NCBI GenBank assembly: GCA_002418835.1
Contig: DIEX01000011.1
Coordinates: forward strand, 62,001-126,000
Direction: 5' to 3'
DNA length: 64,000 nucleotides
Source: Spirochaetia bacterium UBA5763
Lineage (GTDB): Bacteria; Spirochaetota; UBA4802; UBA5550
The position numbers and the translations under genes were made by a program. Below are positions 18,613 to 28,229 of the stretch, one piece after another. The notes below the pieces were generated by a model, which worked only from the letters and a program-made list of their open reading frames with translations, was not told the origin of the DNA and made no database searches. Numbering within the stretch: position 1 is the first letter of the stretch; the number at the start of each line of letters is the position of its first letter.

Positions 18613-19824
18613 TTAATACGACCGGATAGCCCTGACAAAACGCTTATATCCGCTATAACCTTTGTCATTTGAACCCTGAACGCCGCTATTCCACTCAAAA
18701 CCATGGAGCCACACCATATTGTAATTCATCTCGGAAGAACTGTAATGAAAATTCGTTGTGCCATAACCGCTGAGAAGGCCCTGTTGATACAAATTTGTGT
18801 AAACTAAATGCAGTTCTTCTTTTGACGGCAGAAACCAGTCGCTCTTACCGTTATTGCTGTATGCTGTGCATTTTGCAGCAGCATATTCCGTCTGCAATGG
18901 ATCATTTACCTGGGCAATAATCGCAATCGTGTTTGCTTTTCCCGTACCTACAGCTGCTCCTGTTGTTCCGATCAATGTACTAATTAAAGAACTGATTGTC
19001 CACATATAGTACCCCTGATCAGCCGGCGCTGCTTCAAGATACCTCCAGTCACCATTGGGATCTCCTGTTGTATACACACCCCTGTCATAAAAAACCAGTC
19101 CGCCGCCGGGTCCTGTGTAGCCGCATGTTTTTAAACTAACTTCATCTCCATAAGCAGTGCTTCCGGTTGAACTTGTTGCATATGCCCTTACATAGTAAGT
19201 AGTACCACCTTTCACAAGACCAGTTATACTACTGGTAAAAGTTCCTGCACCTGAACCATCTGAAGTCTTTGAATCACTTATTGTCGGATTATTGCTGGTA
19301 CTCCAGCAAACACCACGTGAGGTGATTGATAAACCGGCATCATCTGTGATATTTCCACCGGCAGTCGCACTTACAGAATGAATATCTGTAACAATGGTTG
19401 TCGTTAAAGCAATTTCCCTTGGAATTGTAACAGTAAAACTGTATATAACAATACTCTTTCCGTTACCTGATACAACCTTAATCTCATATTTTATAATCTT
19501 ATTTGTAGCACTCTGTAACCCGGTTACTGTTTGGGCACCTATCAAGTCAGTCCAAGCTCCTCCATCTATCCTGTAAAACATTATCGCATCAGATTTAGCC
19601 GGTACTGCAGTAATAGTAAGAGTATCTATTGTCGAACCTTCGGTAACAGTATAACTTGTCACTCCCCTATTAAAAGCAGGACTTAGACTCCCTATTGATA
19701 CAGTCACATTCTCGAGTGCAGCCATCCCGACATTTATATCATTTATCATATCATCAAAACCGGCTTCACACCCTGCCAGAAAAGAAGTGAGTATTATCAG
19801 CATTATCATTTTTTTCAGTTTCAT
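18613..19824 (-). CDS. Surface lipoprotein with cadherin-like, Fn3-like and FISUMP/DUF1566-type domains
   Basis: 403 residues. A signal peptide ends in a lipobox (FLAGC, Cys about 19). Residues about 40-135 resemble a cadherin-like beta-sandwich (GSLSPAFNRGVTSYTV). Residues about 140-235 are an Fn3-like repeat with the RGVCWSTSNNPT signature. The C-terminal half (about 235-403) is a DUF1566/FISUMP-type domain with GGLVFYDRG, SDWFLPSKEEL, YSSSE and a final RFVRAIR. Such domains sit on surface lipoproteins of spirochaetes and Bacteroidetes with unknown ligands. A GGAG site precedes the start, 11 bp behind the barrel protein gene, so the two are probably cotranscribed. Confidence 0.75.
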   Translation of the reverse strand: MKLKKMIMLIILTSFLAGCEAGFDDMINDINVGMAALENVTVSIGSLSPAFNRGVTSYTVTEGSTIDTLTITAVPAKSDAIMFYRIDGGAWTDLIGAQTVTGLQSATNKIIKYEIKVVSGNGKSIVIYSFTVTIPREIALTTTIVTDIHSVSATAGGNITDDAGLSITSRGVCWSTSNNPTISDSKTSDGSGAGTFTSSITGLVKGGTTYYVRAYATSSTGSTAYGDEVSLKTCGYTGPGGGLVFYDRGVYTTGDPNGDWRYLEAAPADQGYYMWTISSLISTLIGTTGAAVGTGKANTIAIIAQVNDPLQTEYAAAKCTAYSNNGKSDWFLPSKEELHLVYTNLYQQGLLSGYGTTNFHYSSSEMNYNMVWLHGFEWNSGVQGSNDKGYSGYKRFVRAIRSY

Positions 19825-19835
19825 CTTCAGTGCTC

Positions 19836-21242
19836 CTACAATTCAAACTTTAGACCGATACTAATAAAGCCCTCATAAAACGGCTTCACGCCTGAACTCT
19901 CATATAAAAAACCATAATCCGCTCCAGTAGAGAGAAACAGATTTTCACCTTCAATAGCCAATGCAAGCCCGGCTGCAGCTACAGGGTCAATTACTGCCTT
20001 ATCTTTTTCCCCTTCGAGGCCTGTATATTTTACCATGGAATAAGACTCACCTATCTTAACAAAAGGAAAGAAGGAAAACCAGTCACCAATACCCAGATGA
20101 TAACCGGCATAAACTGAAGCAGTAATCATGGTCATACTGTCAGTATTCTCCTCATCTTTCCCTTTAAATACGAAGTATCCGGAATTAATTCCCGCTTCAA
20201 AATTCTGAAACATAAAATTGCGTAATCCGATATTTAACATCCCGCCGTACCCGGGACCGAACATCTCACCCAAATCCCCTGTAAGGACAAAAGTAGATGG
20301 CGCTACTGACACAACAAGCTGCATCGGCATAGACACCCTTACTTTCTCTGATTCACTCCCAAGGTCATCCTCAGCAGTAATTTCAATTTTATAAACAGAA
20401 ACATTATCAGGAACTGTGTACTCAGGCCTTTTCACAGTTGCAATTTTACTTTTGCCCTTGTCATCAATATTGTATATATTATATACTTTAACTTTGCCAT
20501 CATTGTCTTTAGATTCATCCCATCTTAAACTGATCCTGCCATTATCGGACTCGCGTGTAATCCCCTTCGGTTTATCCGGCGGGAGGTTTTTTGTTTTAAA
20601 CTTCAGTTCATTACTGGGTTCAGATTCATTCCCCGCTGAATCAATTGCTGTTACAATCATGAAGTATTCAGTATTGCTGCTGAGATTTTTTATAGTAAGT
20701 GAAGTTCCGCCGGTTGTATCTGCGGGTTCATATTTATCTGACTGTTTCTTCTTTATAAAAAGTTTGTACTTCTTCACAGGATCATAAGGAGGGAGCCACT
20801 TAACGCTTACCCTGTCGGTTCCGATCTCACCATCAGGCTGAAGTCCTGAAGGATTCTTCTCTGCCATAAAGAGTACTTCATTTCTTTTAAGTGTAAACTC
20901 TTCAGGGCTGTACAGCTCCTTCCTGAATGTGTAGCTCTCCCTGTCCTCATCAACAAGGTGTGCAACTATACCCTTCCCGTCCCTCTTCTGAACATATATC
21001 TTCCCGAGTTTAAGTTCGGTATAGAGTATGCGCATAATATCGGTGCGTTTAATCTGCCTGCTCATTTTTTCATGAGTGCGTATTGTAACTGAACCCGCAC
21101 CATCCGAGATTATGCTTCCTTCAACAATCGATCCGTCTTTTAAGAATACAGCTTCAGCCACAAGAGGGGTTTCCTGTAGGACAGCTAAACACACAGATGC
21201 TGCAACCAGCACAGAGAGCCTGATAAACTTTCCCGGTTTCAT
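19836..21242 (-). CDS. Fibronectin-III outer-membrane barrel-type protein
   Basis: 468 residues with a signal peptide (about 1-30). Next comes a short beta module (LKDGSIVEGSIIS to TDIMRIL, about 33-73). Two Fn3-like domains follow (about 140-220 with LSSNTEYFMIVTAIDSAGNES, and 225-310). The C-terminal 160 residues alternate like a transmembrane beta barrel and end in Leu after KFEL. This suggests an outer-membrane protein with periplasmic or surface adhesion-like domains. The short N-terminal module resembles the C-terminus of the FecR lipoprotein at 22695-23597. An AAGGAAG site supports the start. Confidence 0.7.
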   Translation of the reverse strand: MKPGKFIRLSVLVAASVCLAVLQETPLVAEAVFLKDGSIVEGSIISDGAGSVTIRTHEKMSRQIKRTDIMRILYTELKLGKIYVQKRDGKGIVAHLVDEDRESYTFRKELYSPEEFTLKRNEVLFMAEKNPSGLQPDGEIGTDRVSVKWLPPYDPVKKYKLFIKKKQSDKYEPADTTGGTSLTIKNLSSNTEYFMIVTAIDSAGNESEPSNELKFKTKNLPPDKPKGITRESDNGRISLRWDESKDNDGKVKVYNIYNIDDKGKSKIATVKRPEYTVPDNVSVYKIEITAEDDLGSESEKVRVSMPMQLVVSVAPSTFVLTGDLGEMFGPGYGGMLNIGLRNFMFQNFEAGINSGYFVFKGKDEENTDSMTMITASVYAGYHLGIGDWFSFFPFVKIGESYSMVKYTGLEGEKDKAVIDPVAAAGLALAIEGENLFLSTGADYGFLYESSGVKPFYEGFISIGLKFEL

Positions 21243-21525
21243 AATTACTTCCTTAAAAACTTTTCTTTATAAAAAAGCCGATAATAACTTTTTCATGAAC
21301 ACTAATGATGCACCAATTCCATATATAGAACACAAATAAGCATACACACACTTCAATCGAGCATCGAAGACAATAATCTTTTGATTTATACTATGATTTA
21401 ATAATTCCCGTCGACCAGATTTATAAATATAGACGCATCAGAATTTTGCACCTGCACCGATTATTGGATAGACAGGATGTTGATGTCTTATAGAAGTGAT
21501 GAAACTATGAATTATTAATATCCGA

Positions 21526-22623
21526 ATGATTGAGAGCATAATAAAATACAGTGAGTTTACATGCGGCATAGTACTGTCGCTCTTTGCTCTTATACAGATT
21601 ACATATAAAAACCGGCAGTTCATAAACTTCAATATAGCGGGACTCTACTTCTGCCTCTCCTATGTAATACTTTCGCTCTGGACATTTAAATCAGGAATCA
21701 TATTTTATGTACCATGGCTTATGTATACAGATATTACAGCAGCTTATGCTATCGGCCCGTTTGTTTATTTTTACCTGAGAACAGTGATGGGGTATAAAAC
21801 AAAGATCGACCGCATGTATCTCTTTCACTTTATCCCGGCGTTTGTTGTGTTTGCACTGATTGTAACCAACAACATTGTTAACGATTCCTTCATGTTGTAT
21901 TACAGAGCAAATCCTTCAGCATACCCTGTATACAACCTGAACCCTGTTGTGAGAGCTATTGATTTTATATCAAATTTTTACATGTTAACCTATCTCATAG
22001 CAGCAACAAAAAATATACGTATATACCTGAGAAAAGGAAACCATAAACAGGCGGATGAACTGCAAACCTTATTATATTACATGTTCTTCATTCTCCTGTT
22101 CAGCCTGATGATGATTACTGCAAACATAACAGGGAGCAGCGTGCTCAATATCACAGCAATATACCTCCTGACTCTTGCGGGCTTGTGGTACTTCATATTC
22201 AGTTTCCGCAACCCGGAGTTCACTCAGAAGGCGATTAAAGAAGCGAAAATTTTAAGATATGAAAACTCAATGCTCAGCGGGGTTGATGCAGATATTGTAC
22301 TCCAGAGGCTTGACGACCTTATGAATGAAGAGAGAATATACATAGACTACGAACTGACGCTACCCCGGCTAAGCGAATACCTGATGGTCACACCACACCA
22401 GATGTCGAAGATCCTGAACTCCAGGCGTAAAATGAACTTCAGAACACTGGTAAACTCCTACAGGGTAAAGGAATCGATTATACAGATGGCTGAACACCCC
22501 GAAAAGACCATACTTGAAATCGCCCTTGCAAGCGGATTCAACTCCAAGTCTTCATTCAACTCTGTGTTCCTTAAATCAACAGGGAAAACACCGAGTGATT
22601 ACAGGGAGAGTCTGAAAGAGTAA
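21526..22623 (+). CDS. Membrane-anchored AraC-type regulator (7TM + HTH), second copy
   Basis: 365 residues, same design as the gene at 13056-14147. About seven hydrophobic helices occupy residues 8-225. The AraC domain covers about 265-362, with ALASGFNSKSSFNSVF and TPSDYRES at the end. Both paralogues share the phrase GVDAD/GVDVD just before the DNA-binding half, followed by a similar helix. The gene is divergent from the barrel-protein operon (283-bp gap), so it may control those exported proteins. No strong ribosome site is visible at the ATG. Confidence 0.85.
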   Translation: MIESIIKYSEFTCGIVLSLFALIQITYKNRQFINFNIAGLYFCLSYVILSLWTFKSGIIFYVPWLMYTDITAAYAIGPFVYFYLRTVMGYKTKIDRMYLFHFIPAFVVFALIVTNNIVNDSFMLYYRANPSAYPVYNLNPVVRAIDFISNFYMLTYLIAATKNIRIYLRKGNHKQADELQTLLYYMFFILLFSLMMITANITGSSVLNITAIYLLTLAGLWYFIFSFRNPEFTQKAIKEAKILRYENSMLSGVDADIVLQRLDDLMNEERIYIDYELTLPRLSEYLMVTPHQMSKILNSRRKMNFRTLVNSYRVKESIIQMAEHPEKTILEIALASGFNSKSSFNSVFLKSTGKTPSDYRESLKE

Positions 22624-22643
22624 GACTCTCCGCAAAAAATAAA

Positions 22644-22664
22644 CGGGCGTCATATTGACGCCCG
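22644..22664. terminator. Bidirectional hairpin terminator
   Basis: A perfect 9-bp inverted repeat (CGGGCGTCA, loop TAT) lies between the convergent AraC-type and FecR genes, flanked by an A-rich stretch on the left and TTTTTATC to the right. A second 8-bp stem spans the AraC stop codon (22606-22630). Confidence 0.7.
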
Positions 22665-22694
22665 GCATAAGAATCATAACTTTTTATCTTAATT

Positions 22695-23597
22695 TTATCT
22701 TACGTCTGTTCTTCTTACATCCTTTGCTTTGATCGCAACTGGCCCGTTTGTTGTAAGCACCCTGTAGCTTTCTCCGCGTGAAACAATAATTCCCTGTATG
22801 GTTCTTCCGCTGTAAAGAGTAATCAAATCAATCCTGCCGTATTTAGCTTTCATCTCAGCGGGAGTGAGACCGGTCTCTTCTTTAATCTGCTCGTTAATGT
22901 CCACTTCTGTTTTCTCTATCTCATTAAATATCTGTTTCAGTTCATCCGGAGTCTTTTTTTCAACTTCCGGAACCACCGGGGTCTTCTCAAGTTTTGAAAG
23001 CTCAAGAGTTTCAACTTTATTTATTTCACGCAGTTCAACAAACTCTTTCTCAGTTTCAACAACGGCGCTGTTACCCTTCTCTACCAGCTTCTCGTCTGCG
23101 GCACCGGCAGTTCTCTTCACATTTACTACCCCTTTACCAACAGCAACAATCGATTTAGTCCCTGTAAACTCTGTTAAAAACTGTGTTCCCCTGACAGACG
23201 CAACAGCTGTCGGGGTCTTTACTGCATAACCGTGACCCTTCTGAAGTTTCTCAACACTTGAGAGCACCCTCCCTTTATTAAGCGAAATCTCCCGTTTAGT
23301 TATATCAGTTATTGATGACATTACGGCTTCTGTGTTAGATTCAAATCTTATTACAAGGCCGTCACTGCTTTGAAGTATCAGTGCTGACTTCTCCCCGATT
23401 GTAAAAATATCCCCTTCCTGTGCTACGCTCTTTACCTCTACCGGAACCGGTGTACCGCTTCTCGTCTGTGTCACAGAACCGGTAAAAAAAGATACAAAAA
23501 TCTCCTTCTTTGTCTCTTTTGCGCATGAGATAAACATTGCTGCGGCAGTTACCGCGCCAATAAGAACTGCCCTTTTCAATATTTTTTTTGAATTCAT
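22695..23597 (-). CDS. FecR-domain lipoprotein
   Basis: 300 residues. Signal peptide with lipobox (MFISC, Cys about 25). A FecR domain covers about residues 35-165; the hallmark is near TPTAVASVRGTQFLTEF. The middle is a charged, Glu-rich helical linker (about 190-250). The last 45 residues form a short beta module (LITLYSGRTIQGIIVS to VRRTDVR) similar to the N-terminus of the barrel protein at 19836-21242. Spirochaete FecR proteins of this type are envelope proteins and not necessarily iron regulators. An AAGGAG site 6 bp upstream fixes the start. Confidence 0.8.
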   Translation of the reverse strand: MNSKKILKRAVLIGAVTAAAMFISCAKETKKEIFVSFFTGSVTQTRSGTPVPVEVKSVAQEGDIFTIGEKSALILQSSDGLVIRFESNTEAVMSSITDITKREISLNKGRVLSSVEKLQKGHGYAVKTPTAVASVRGTQFLTEFTGTKSIVAVGKGVVNVKRTAGAADEKLVEKGNSAVVETEKEFVELREINKVETLELSKLEKTPVVPEVEKKTPDELKQIFNEIEKTEVDINEQIKEETGLTPAEMKAKYGRIDLITLYSGRTIQGIIVSRGESYRVLTTNGPVAIKAKDVRRTDVR

Positions 23598-23768
23598 TTT
23601 CTGCTCCTTATAATCAAAGTTGTCTTTTTCTGAATAATAAAAAATTCAGTCAATATCACCACATTGCAGACGCATATTAAAGTGTGATATATGCAGGATA
23701 CAGTACAGTATGATTTATTTTTTTCCGTGAGTCAATCGTTTTTGGGATGCAAAAGACTGGAACTGAGA

Positions 23769-23805
23769 AAATCCGCTCCGGCAGAAAAATCACAAGAGCG
23801 GATTT
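23769..23805 (-). terminator. Hairpin downstream of the chemoreceptor gene
   Basis: A perfect 10-bp inverted repeat (AAATCCGCTC with GAGCGGATTT) lies 18 bp past the chemoreceptor stop. On the minus strand it ends in TTTTCTC, a moderate terminator. Confidence 0.5.
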
Positions 23806-23822
23806 AAGGGAGTTACAAAGTA

Positions 23823-25844
23823 TCAGACCCTGAAAAAATCGACCCTGTTCTTTAAAATATCAGACAGAGATGTAATCTCTTCGGCCATGGATGCCATCTC
23901 TTCTGCTGCACCTGCGATAGACTGCGTCATCTCGTTAATGCCCCCCGATGCCCGCACAATCTCTTCTGTGGATATTCTATGTTCATTTGTTGCGTTCTTA
24001 ATCTCTTCTGTTTTTACACTTACAACATCCGATACATCTGCAATGCCGTTCCGTGCCTCAATCTGCCTGTTCATGAATCCGGATACTTTATTCATCATCG
24101 CCATCACCTGCTCAACGCCATGAATGATTACTCCGAAAACTCTTACAGCTTCATCAACTCTTGAACTTCCGTTTTTAATCTCCGCTTCATTGGACTTGAT
24201 AAGCCTGTTGATGTCCTTGATGCTCCCCGCAGTCTGATCTGCAAGTTTTGATATTTCGTCAGCAACTACAGCAAAACCTCGCCCCGCATCACCGGCCCTT
24301 GCGGATTCAATAGCGGCATTAAGTGAGAGGAGATTTATCTGTTCAGATATATCATTGATTATCTTAATAATATTGTAAACCTGCGATGAACTGTCCTCAA
24401 TCTTGTCCATGCTCTCTGTCATTGAACGGAGAGAATTCTCCCCGTTACGCGCTTCGGAAGTCATCTTTACACCGAGACTTATGGACTCATCAATACTGAA
24501 GCTTGTTTCGTTTATCAGATCTGAAAGCTCACTTATCCTGTTGATCAGGGCTTTCATACTTTCAGCCTGTACTTTTGTGCTTTCAGAGATCATCTCCATA
24601 CCGGCAGAGAGCTCCTCTGTTGTGGCATTAACCTCCTCTATTGAAGACGCCTGGGACTGCGAATTATCTGAAAATATCCCCGTTGCCCTGTTAAGTTCAC
24701 CGGCCATATTGTTCAGCTCCACTGCGACCTTTTTTATATCAACAACAACATTCTTTATCTTTTCAACAAACTTATTAAAATTACCCGCGAGTCTTCCGAT
24801 CTCATCTTCCGAAACTTCATTAATACTCACGGTCAGATCCCCGTCACCTTCGGCAATCTCCTTAAGCCTTCTGTTAACCCTGTTAAGTCTCCTTATCACA
24901 GCGGAACCGAGAAATATACGCACTCCGAGAACAAATCCTGCTCCCGACAGACATATCACAATTGACAGATAGAGGAGAAGCTTATTAATAAGTCCCCGTA
25001 TTACACCTGCTTCACGTCCTATAAAAAGCATACCGGAGATTTTCTTCTCTGTATCAACAATGGGGATGTAGGCCGTATAATACCGCAGGCCCTGAATCAT
25101 TGCATCACCATAATATATGGCGCCATCTTTCAGCACTCTGTCTGTAATGGCATCTATACCTAATTTTGTGCCTATAATTCTTTTACCGTTTAAATCTTTA
25201 ATTGTTGTGGAACTTCTGATATCTTTATGAAATACTGTTACATGACAATCAAGGAGATCCTTCTGCCTGTCCACAAAGCTGTCGCCGCTTAACACATATC
25301 CCATAGAGATTGCTCCGATAATCCTTCCCCCTCTATCCTTAAGAGGAGCCCCGGCCCTTATTGAGAATTTAACCACTTCCCCCTCTTCCACAGCGACACT
25401 GCTCTCCCCTTTCAATGCTTTCTGAATATTCACCTGATTATTTATATTGTCTCCGAATTTCTCCGGTGAATGAGCTCTTGCAAAAACATCACCATTTATA
25501 TCAGCAACAACAAAGTAATCCAGCCCCAACGACTTCATCGCAGCCTGGCCAATTCTTACTGCCGCACCCCTGTCCTTTCTGCTGAAAGAGTCAATCAGTT
25601 CCGGTGATGATTTGAAAAGCTCTGTCGAATCGAGAGCCTGTTTCTGCATATTATCCACATTGCGGATTATAATCTGCGATTTATCTTTCACCTCTAAGGC
25701 TATATTATCACCAAGCACCTTTTTTATTACAAGCACCATGCTTATTGATACAATCAGCAAGAATATTATAAAAAAAAGAATTCCCATAAATGTAAACTTC
25801 CTGGAAATCTTCATGTTAAGAAGAATAGAATTTAATTTTCTCAT
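23823..25844 (-). CDS. Methyl-accepting chemotaxis protein
   Basis: Chemoreceptor that signals through CheW/CheA to the flagellar motor. About 673 residues. A first membrane helix (about 17-42), a large Cache-type periplasmic sensor (about 43-285), a second helix (about 290-315) and a HAMP domain (about 316-370) lead to the coiled-coil signalling domain. The conserved tip, EQINLLSLNAAIESARAG and GRGFAVVADEIS, lies at about 500-540. The frame opens with a GTG at 25853; the ATG three codons later (25844) has the better GGTGAT site and is preferred. No che genes adjoin it. Confidence 0.9.
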   Translation of the reverse strand: MRKLNSILLNMKISRKFTFMGILFFIIFLLIVSISMVLVIKKVLGDNIALEVKDKSQIIIRNVDNMQKQALDSTELFKSSPELIDSFSRKDRGAAVRIGQAAMKSLGLDYFVVADINGDVFARAHSPEKFGDNINNQVNIQKALKGESSVAVEEGEVVKFSIRAGAPLKDRGGRIIGAISMGYVLSGDSFVDRQKDLLDCHVTVFHKDIRSSTTIKDLNGKRIIGTKLGIDAITDRVLKDGAIYYGDAMIQGLRYYTAYIPIVDTEKKISGMLFIGREAGVIRGLINKLLLYLSIVICLSGAGFVLGVRIFLGSAVIRRLNRVNRRLKEIAEGDGDLTVSINEVSEDEIGRLAGNFNKFVEKIKNVVVDIKKVAVELNNMAGELNRATGIFSDNSQSQASSIEEVNATTEELSAGMEMISESTKVQAESMKALINRISELSDLINETSFSIDESISLGVKMTSEARNGENSLRSMTESMDKIEDSSSQVYNIIKIINDISEQINLLSLNAAIESARAGDAGRGFAVVADEISKLADQTAGSIKDINRLIKSNEAEIKNGSSRVDEAVRVFGVIIHGVEQVMAMMNKVSGFMNRQIEARNGIADVSDVVSVKTEEIKNATNEHRISTEEIVRASGGINEMTQSIAGAAEEMASMAEEITSLSDILKNRVDFFRV

Positions 25845-26075
25845 TACAATCACCGGTTATATTATATTCTTTATATTTTTTTTATATGTTTAAAAATATT
25901 AATTTTCACAGAGAGTAAAAGTCAATTCAATAAACAGTCCAGCCGGATTGAAGACTCAAAAAAAACAGTGAACAACGTTCCGTACTGATCAATTTCAATT
26001 AAATATACATTTATAAAATGAACAGTATGGTAATTATAGTGGTAAAAGCTTAACGGGGATTATTGAAAGAAATTA

Positions 26076-26255
26076 TCAATTGGAGGCCTCATTCTCAGGG
26101 GAAAACATCAGACACCCAGCTGGCGTATCTTCATTGCGTTTAACGGTAACAATGAGGCCCTGGAGATCGTGATTGTCCTCATGCTTCACACAGATTATCA
26201 TGTCATCAAAATGTGTCAGGTAAAACCTGCATTTCATACATTCATGTATATTCAT
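26076..26255 (-). CDS. Small cysteine-containing protein
   Basis: An ORF of 59 codons in the 600-bp gap between the chemoreceptor and PatB genes. The protein begins MNIHECMKCRFYL and has a CxxC pair (Cys6, Cys9) plus Cys22 and Cys48, which could bind zinc or another metal. A GGGAAG ribosome site lies about 8 bp before the ATG. The composition (charged, no low-complexity) looks like a real protein rather than a chance frame. Family not recognised. It could be a short metal-binding or redox protein; expression is unproven. Confidence 0.5.
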   Translation of the reverse strand: MNIHECMKCRFYLTHFDDMIICVKHEDNHDLQGLIVTVKRNEDTPAGCLMFSPENEASN

Positions 26256-26482
26256 TTTTATTTCTTCCCGTTTCAGATCCGGTTTATTCCGCAGTATTAA
26301 TATAATTTTTTATTTTTATGACTTAACAGTCAACCTATTTACAGTAGTGTAATAAACGTCCTGATACGGGTGAATATTATTAATGCAAATTCATTTTTTC
26401 AGGTAATTTTTATCCTTGTAATAAAGATGTCAATAAAATATCCGGAATTATATTGGCAGGGAATCAGCATCAGGAGTTTTAT

Positions 26483-27664
26483 ATGAAATACAGATTTGAT
26501 AATGTTATAGACCGGCATGGCACAGGCTGCGAGAAGTGGGATATGTGTGACCGGATTTTCGGAGGAGAGGATCTTCTCCCTTTATGGGTTGCTGATATGG
26601 ATTTCCAGTCGCCGCCGGAAGTAATTAAAGCTCTTGCGGAGAGAGCAACGCACGGAATATTCGGCTACACAGCATATACAGATTCAGCATATGATTCTCT
26701 CATTCAATGGTTCAGCAGAAGGTACAGTTGGAATATTGACAAGGAGTGGATTGTCTACTCGCCTGGAGTTGTTCCGGCCCTGAGCCTCCTGGTGCAGTCA
26801 CTTACAGAGCCCGGTGAAGGTGTAATTATTCAGAGGCCTGTATACCACCCCTTCATGCATGTGGTTGAGGGCAACGGGAGAAAGCTCCTTAATTCACCCC
26901 TCAGACAGAACAGTGACGGAATGTTTGTCATGGACTTCGATGATCTCAGGGAGAAAGCATCCGACCCATCCGCGAAGATGATGTTCCTATGCTCACCGCA
27001 CAACCCTCCTGGAAGAGTATGGAGTAGAGAGGAGCTCGAAACTCTTGTAGACATCTGTGCAGAGAAAAATTTAATAATTGTTTCTGACGAGATACATTGC
27101 GATCTGACCTATAAAGGGGTAACCCACATCCCGCTCCCCCTTGTAAAACCGGAGTATTCCGGCAGAATCATTACATGCACGGCACCAAGCAAAACTTTTA
27201 ATATTGCAGGTCTTCAGCTCTCCAACATTATTATACCGGATAAATCTCTTCGTAAAAAATTCAGGCAGGCACTGATGAAAAACGGCATGATTGATCCCAA
27301 CTCCTTCGCGGCAGTCGCAATGGAAGCCGCATACACTCACGGAACTGATTGGCTCGATGAACTGATGGATTACGTTAAAGCAAACCTGGAATACATGAAG
27401 CACGCCTTCCGGAACTCTCTGCCGCAGATCAAAGTTATTGAGCCTCAGGGTACATACCTTGTATGGACAGACTTCAGGGGATTCGGTCTCAACTACAAAG
27501 AGCTTCTGAGAATCTTTATTGAAGAGGCGAAAGTGGCTCCCGGTCAGGGAAACATCTACGGTCAGGAGGGTGAAGGGTTCATGAGATTTAACCTCGCCTG
27601 CCCGGGATCAATACTTGAAGAAGGGATTGAGAGAATAATCAGGGCATTTACTAAATACATTTGA
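26483..27664 (+). CDS. PatB/MalY-type C-S lyase (PLP aminotransferase fold)
   Basis: 393 residues of the fold-type I PLP family closest to MalY/PatB, which cleave cystathionine or cysteine to ammonia, pyruvate and a thiol. Characteristic parts are DRHGTGCEKWD and LPLWVADMDF at the start, the CSPHNPPGRVW substrate/PLP loop, DEIHCDL, and the Schiff-base Lys in APSKTFNIAGL (about residue 235). The longer frame opens with TTG at 26453, but the ATG at 26483 sits 7 bp behind an AGGAG site and gives the normal family N-terminus. A plain aminotransferase role is less likely. The gene appears monocistronic. Confidence 0.85.
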   Translation: MKYRFDNVIDRHGTGCEKWDMCDRIFGGEDLLPLWVADMDFQSPPEVIKALAERATHGIFGYTAYTDSAYDSLIQWFSRRYSWNIDKEWIVYSPGVVPALSLLVQSLTEPGEGVIIQRPVYHPFMHVVEGNGRKLLNSPLRQNSDGMFVMDFDDLREKASDPSAKMMFLCSPHNPPGRVWSREELETLVDICAEKNLIIVSDEIHCDLTYKGVTHIPLPLVKPEYSGRIITCTAPSKTFNIAGLQLSNIIIPDKSLRKKFRQALMKNGMIDPNSFAAVAMEAAYTHGTDWLDELMDYVKANLEYMKHAFRNSLPQIKVIEPQGTYLVWTDFRGFGLNYKELLRIFIEEAKVAPGQGNIYGQEGEGFMRFNLACPGSILEEGIERIIRAFTKYI

Positions 27665-27678
27665 TATCTGCCGGATAT

Positions 27679-28137
27679 TTATTCCATTCCGCCGAAAAAT
27701 TTCGTTACTGATTTTATCCGGTTACCGTAGATCATTGAGAAATAGGTATCCCTCAATTTTGTTGTCCCTCCTCCGGTGATGCTGTATTCAAGATAGAGGG
27801 AATATAACTGGTTATCGGATGAATCCTTCATCACTATAAAAAATACAGCGTTTCCTGAATCCTTCAAAAACCTGATCTTCTCAAGCTCAAGGTTACTCCT
27901 CCTGCTGTCATAAAGAAAAAAAGCGAACCTGTCGATAAGGCGCGAACCGGTATTTCCGTCTCTGACCATTAAACCGAGGCACTTTCTTATCTCATCCTCT
28001 CTGCCGGGATTATCCATTATTATCCTGGCCATAAATGCACTCCTTAGCCCGGCTAGTTCACCCTCGCCGATATCAGCTGAAACTATAGTATTCATAAAGA
28101 GGATTATGATAAAAAAAGAAGGTAGTATATGCTTCAC
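27679..28137 (-). CDS. Hypothetical exported protein
   Basis: 152 residues starting with GTG behind a GGGGGA site. An N-terminal signal peptide (about 1-21, cleavage after VSA) suggests export. The rest shows mixed helix and strand, with no known motif and no recognised family. It is convergent with the PatB-like gene (14 bp between stops) and divergent from the PBP gene. Function unknown. Confidence 0.55.
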   Translation of the reverse strand: MKHILPSFFIIILFMNTIVSADIGEGELAGLRSAFMARIIMDNPGREDEIRKCLGLMVRDGNTGSRLIDRFAFFLYDSRRSNLELEKIRFLKDSGNAVFFIVMKDSSDNQLYSLYLEYSITGGGTTKLRDTYFSMIYGNRIKSVTKFFGGME

Positions 28138-28229
28138 CCTGTCCCCCGTAAAATATGTCGCTTAACTTTATAAAGAGAAATCCCGATAAATTATAAGAGT
28201 TCAAATTATCTGTTGGCAAGATTTTTTTA

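Noticed and set aside
24403..24972. 189-codon plus-strand frame over the chemoreceptor gene
   Set aside because: Low-complexity Ser/Leu/Ile composition, antisense to the signalling domain.
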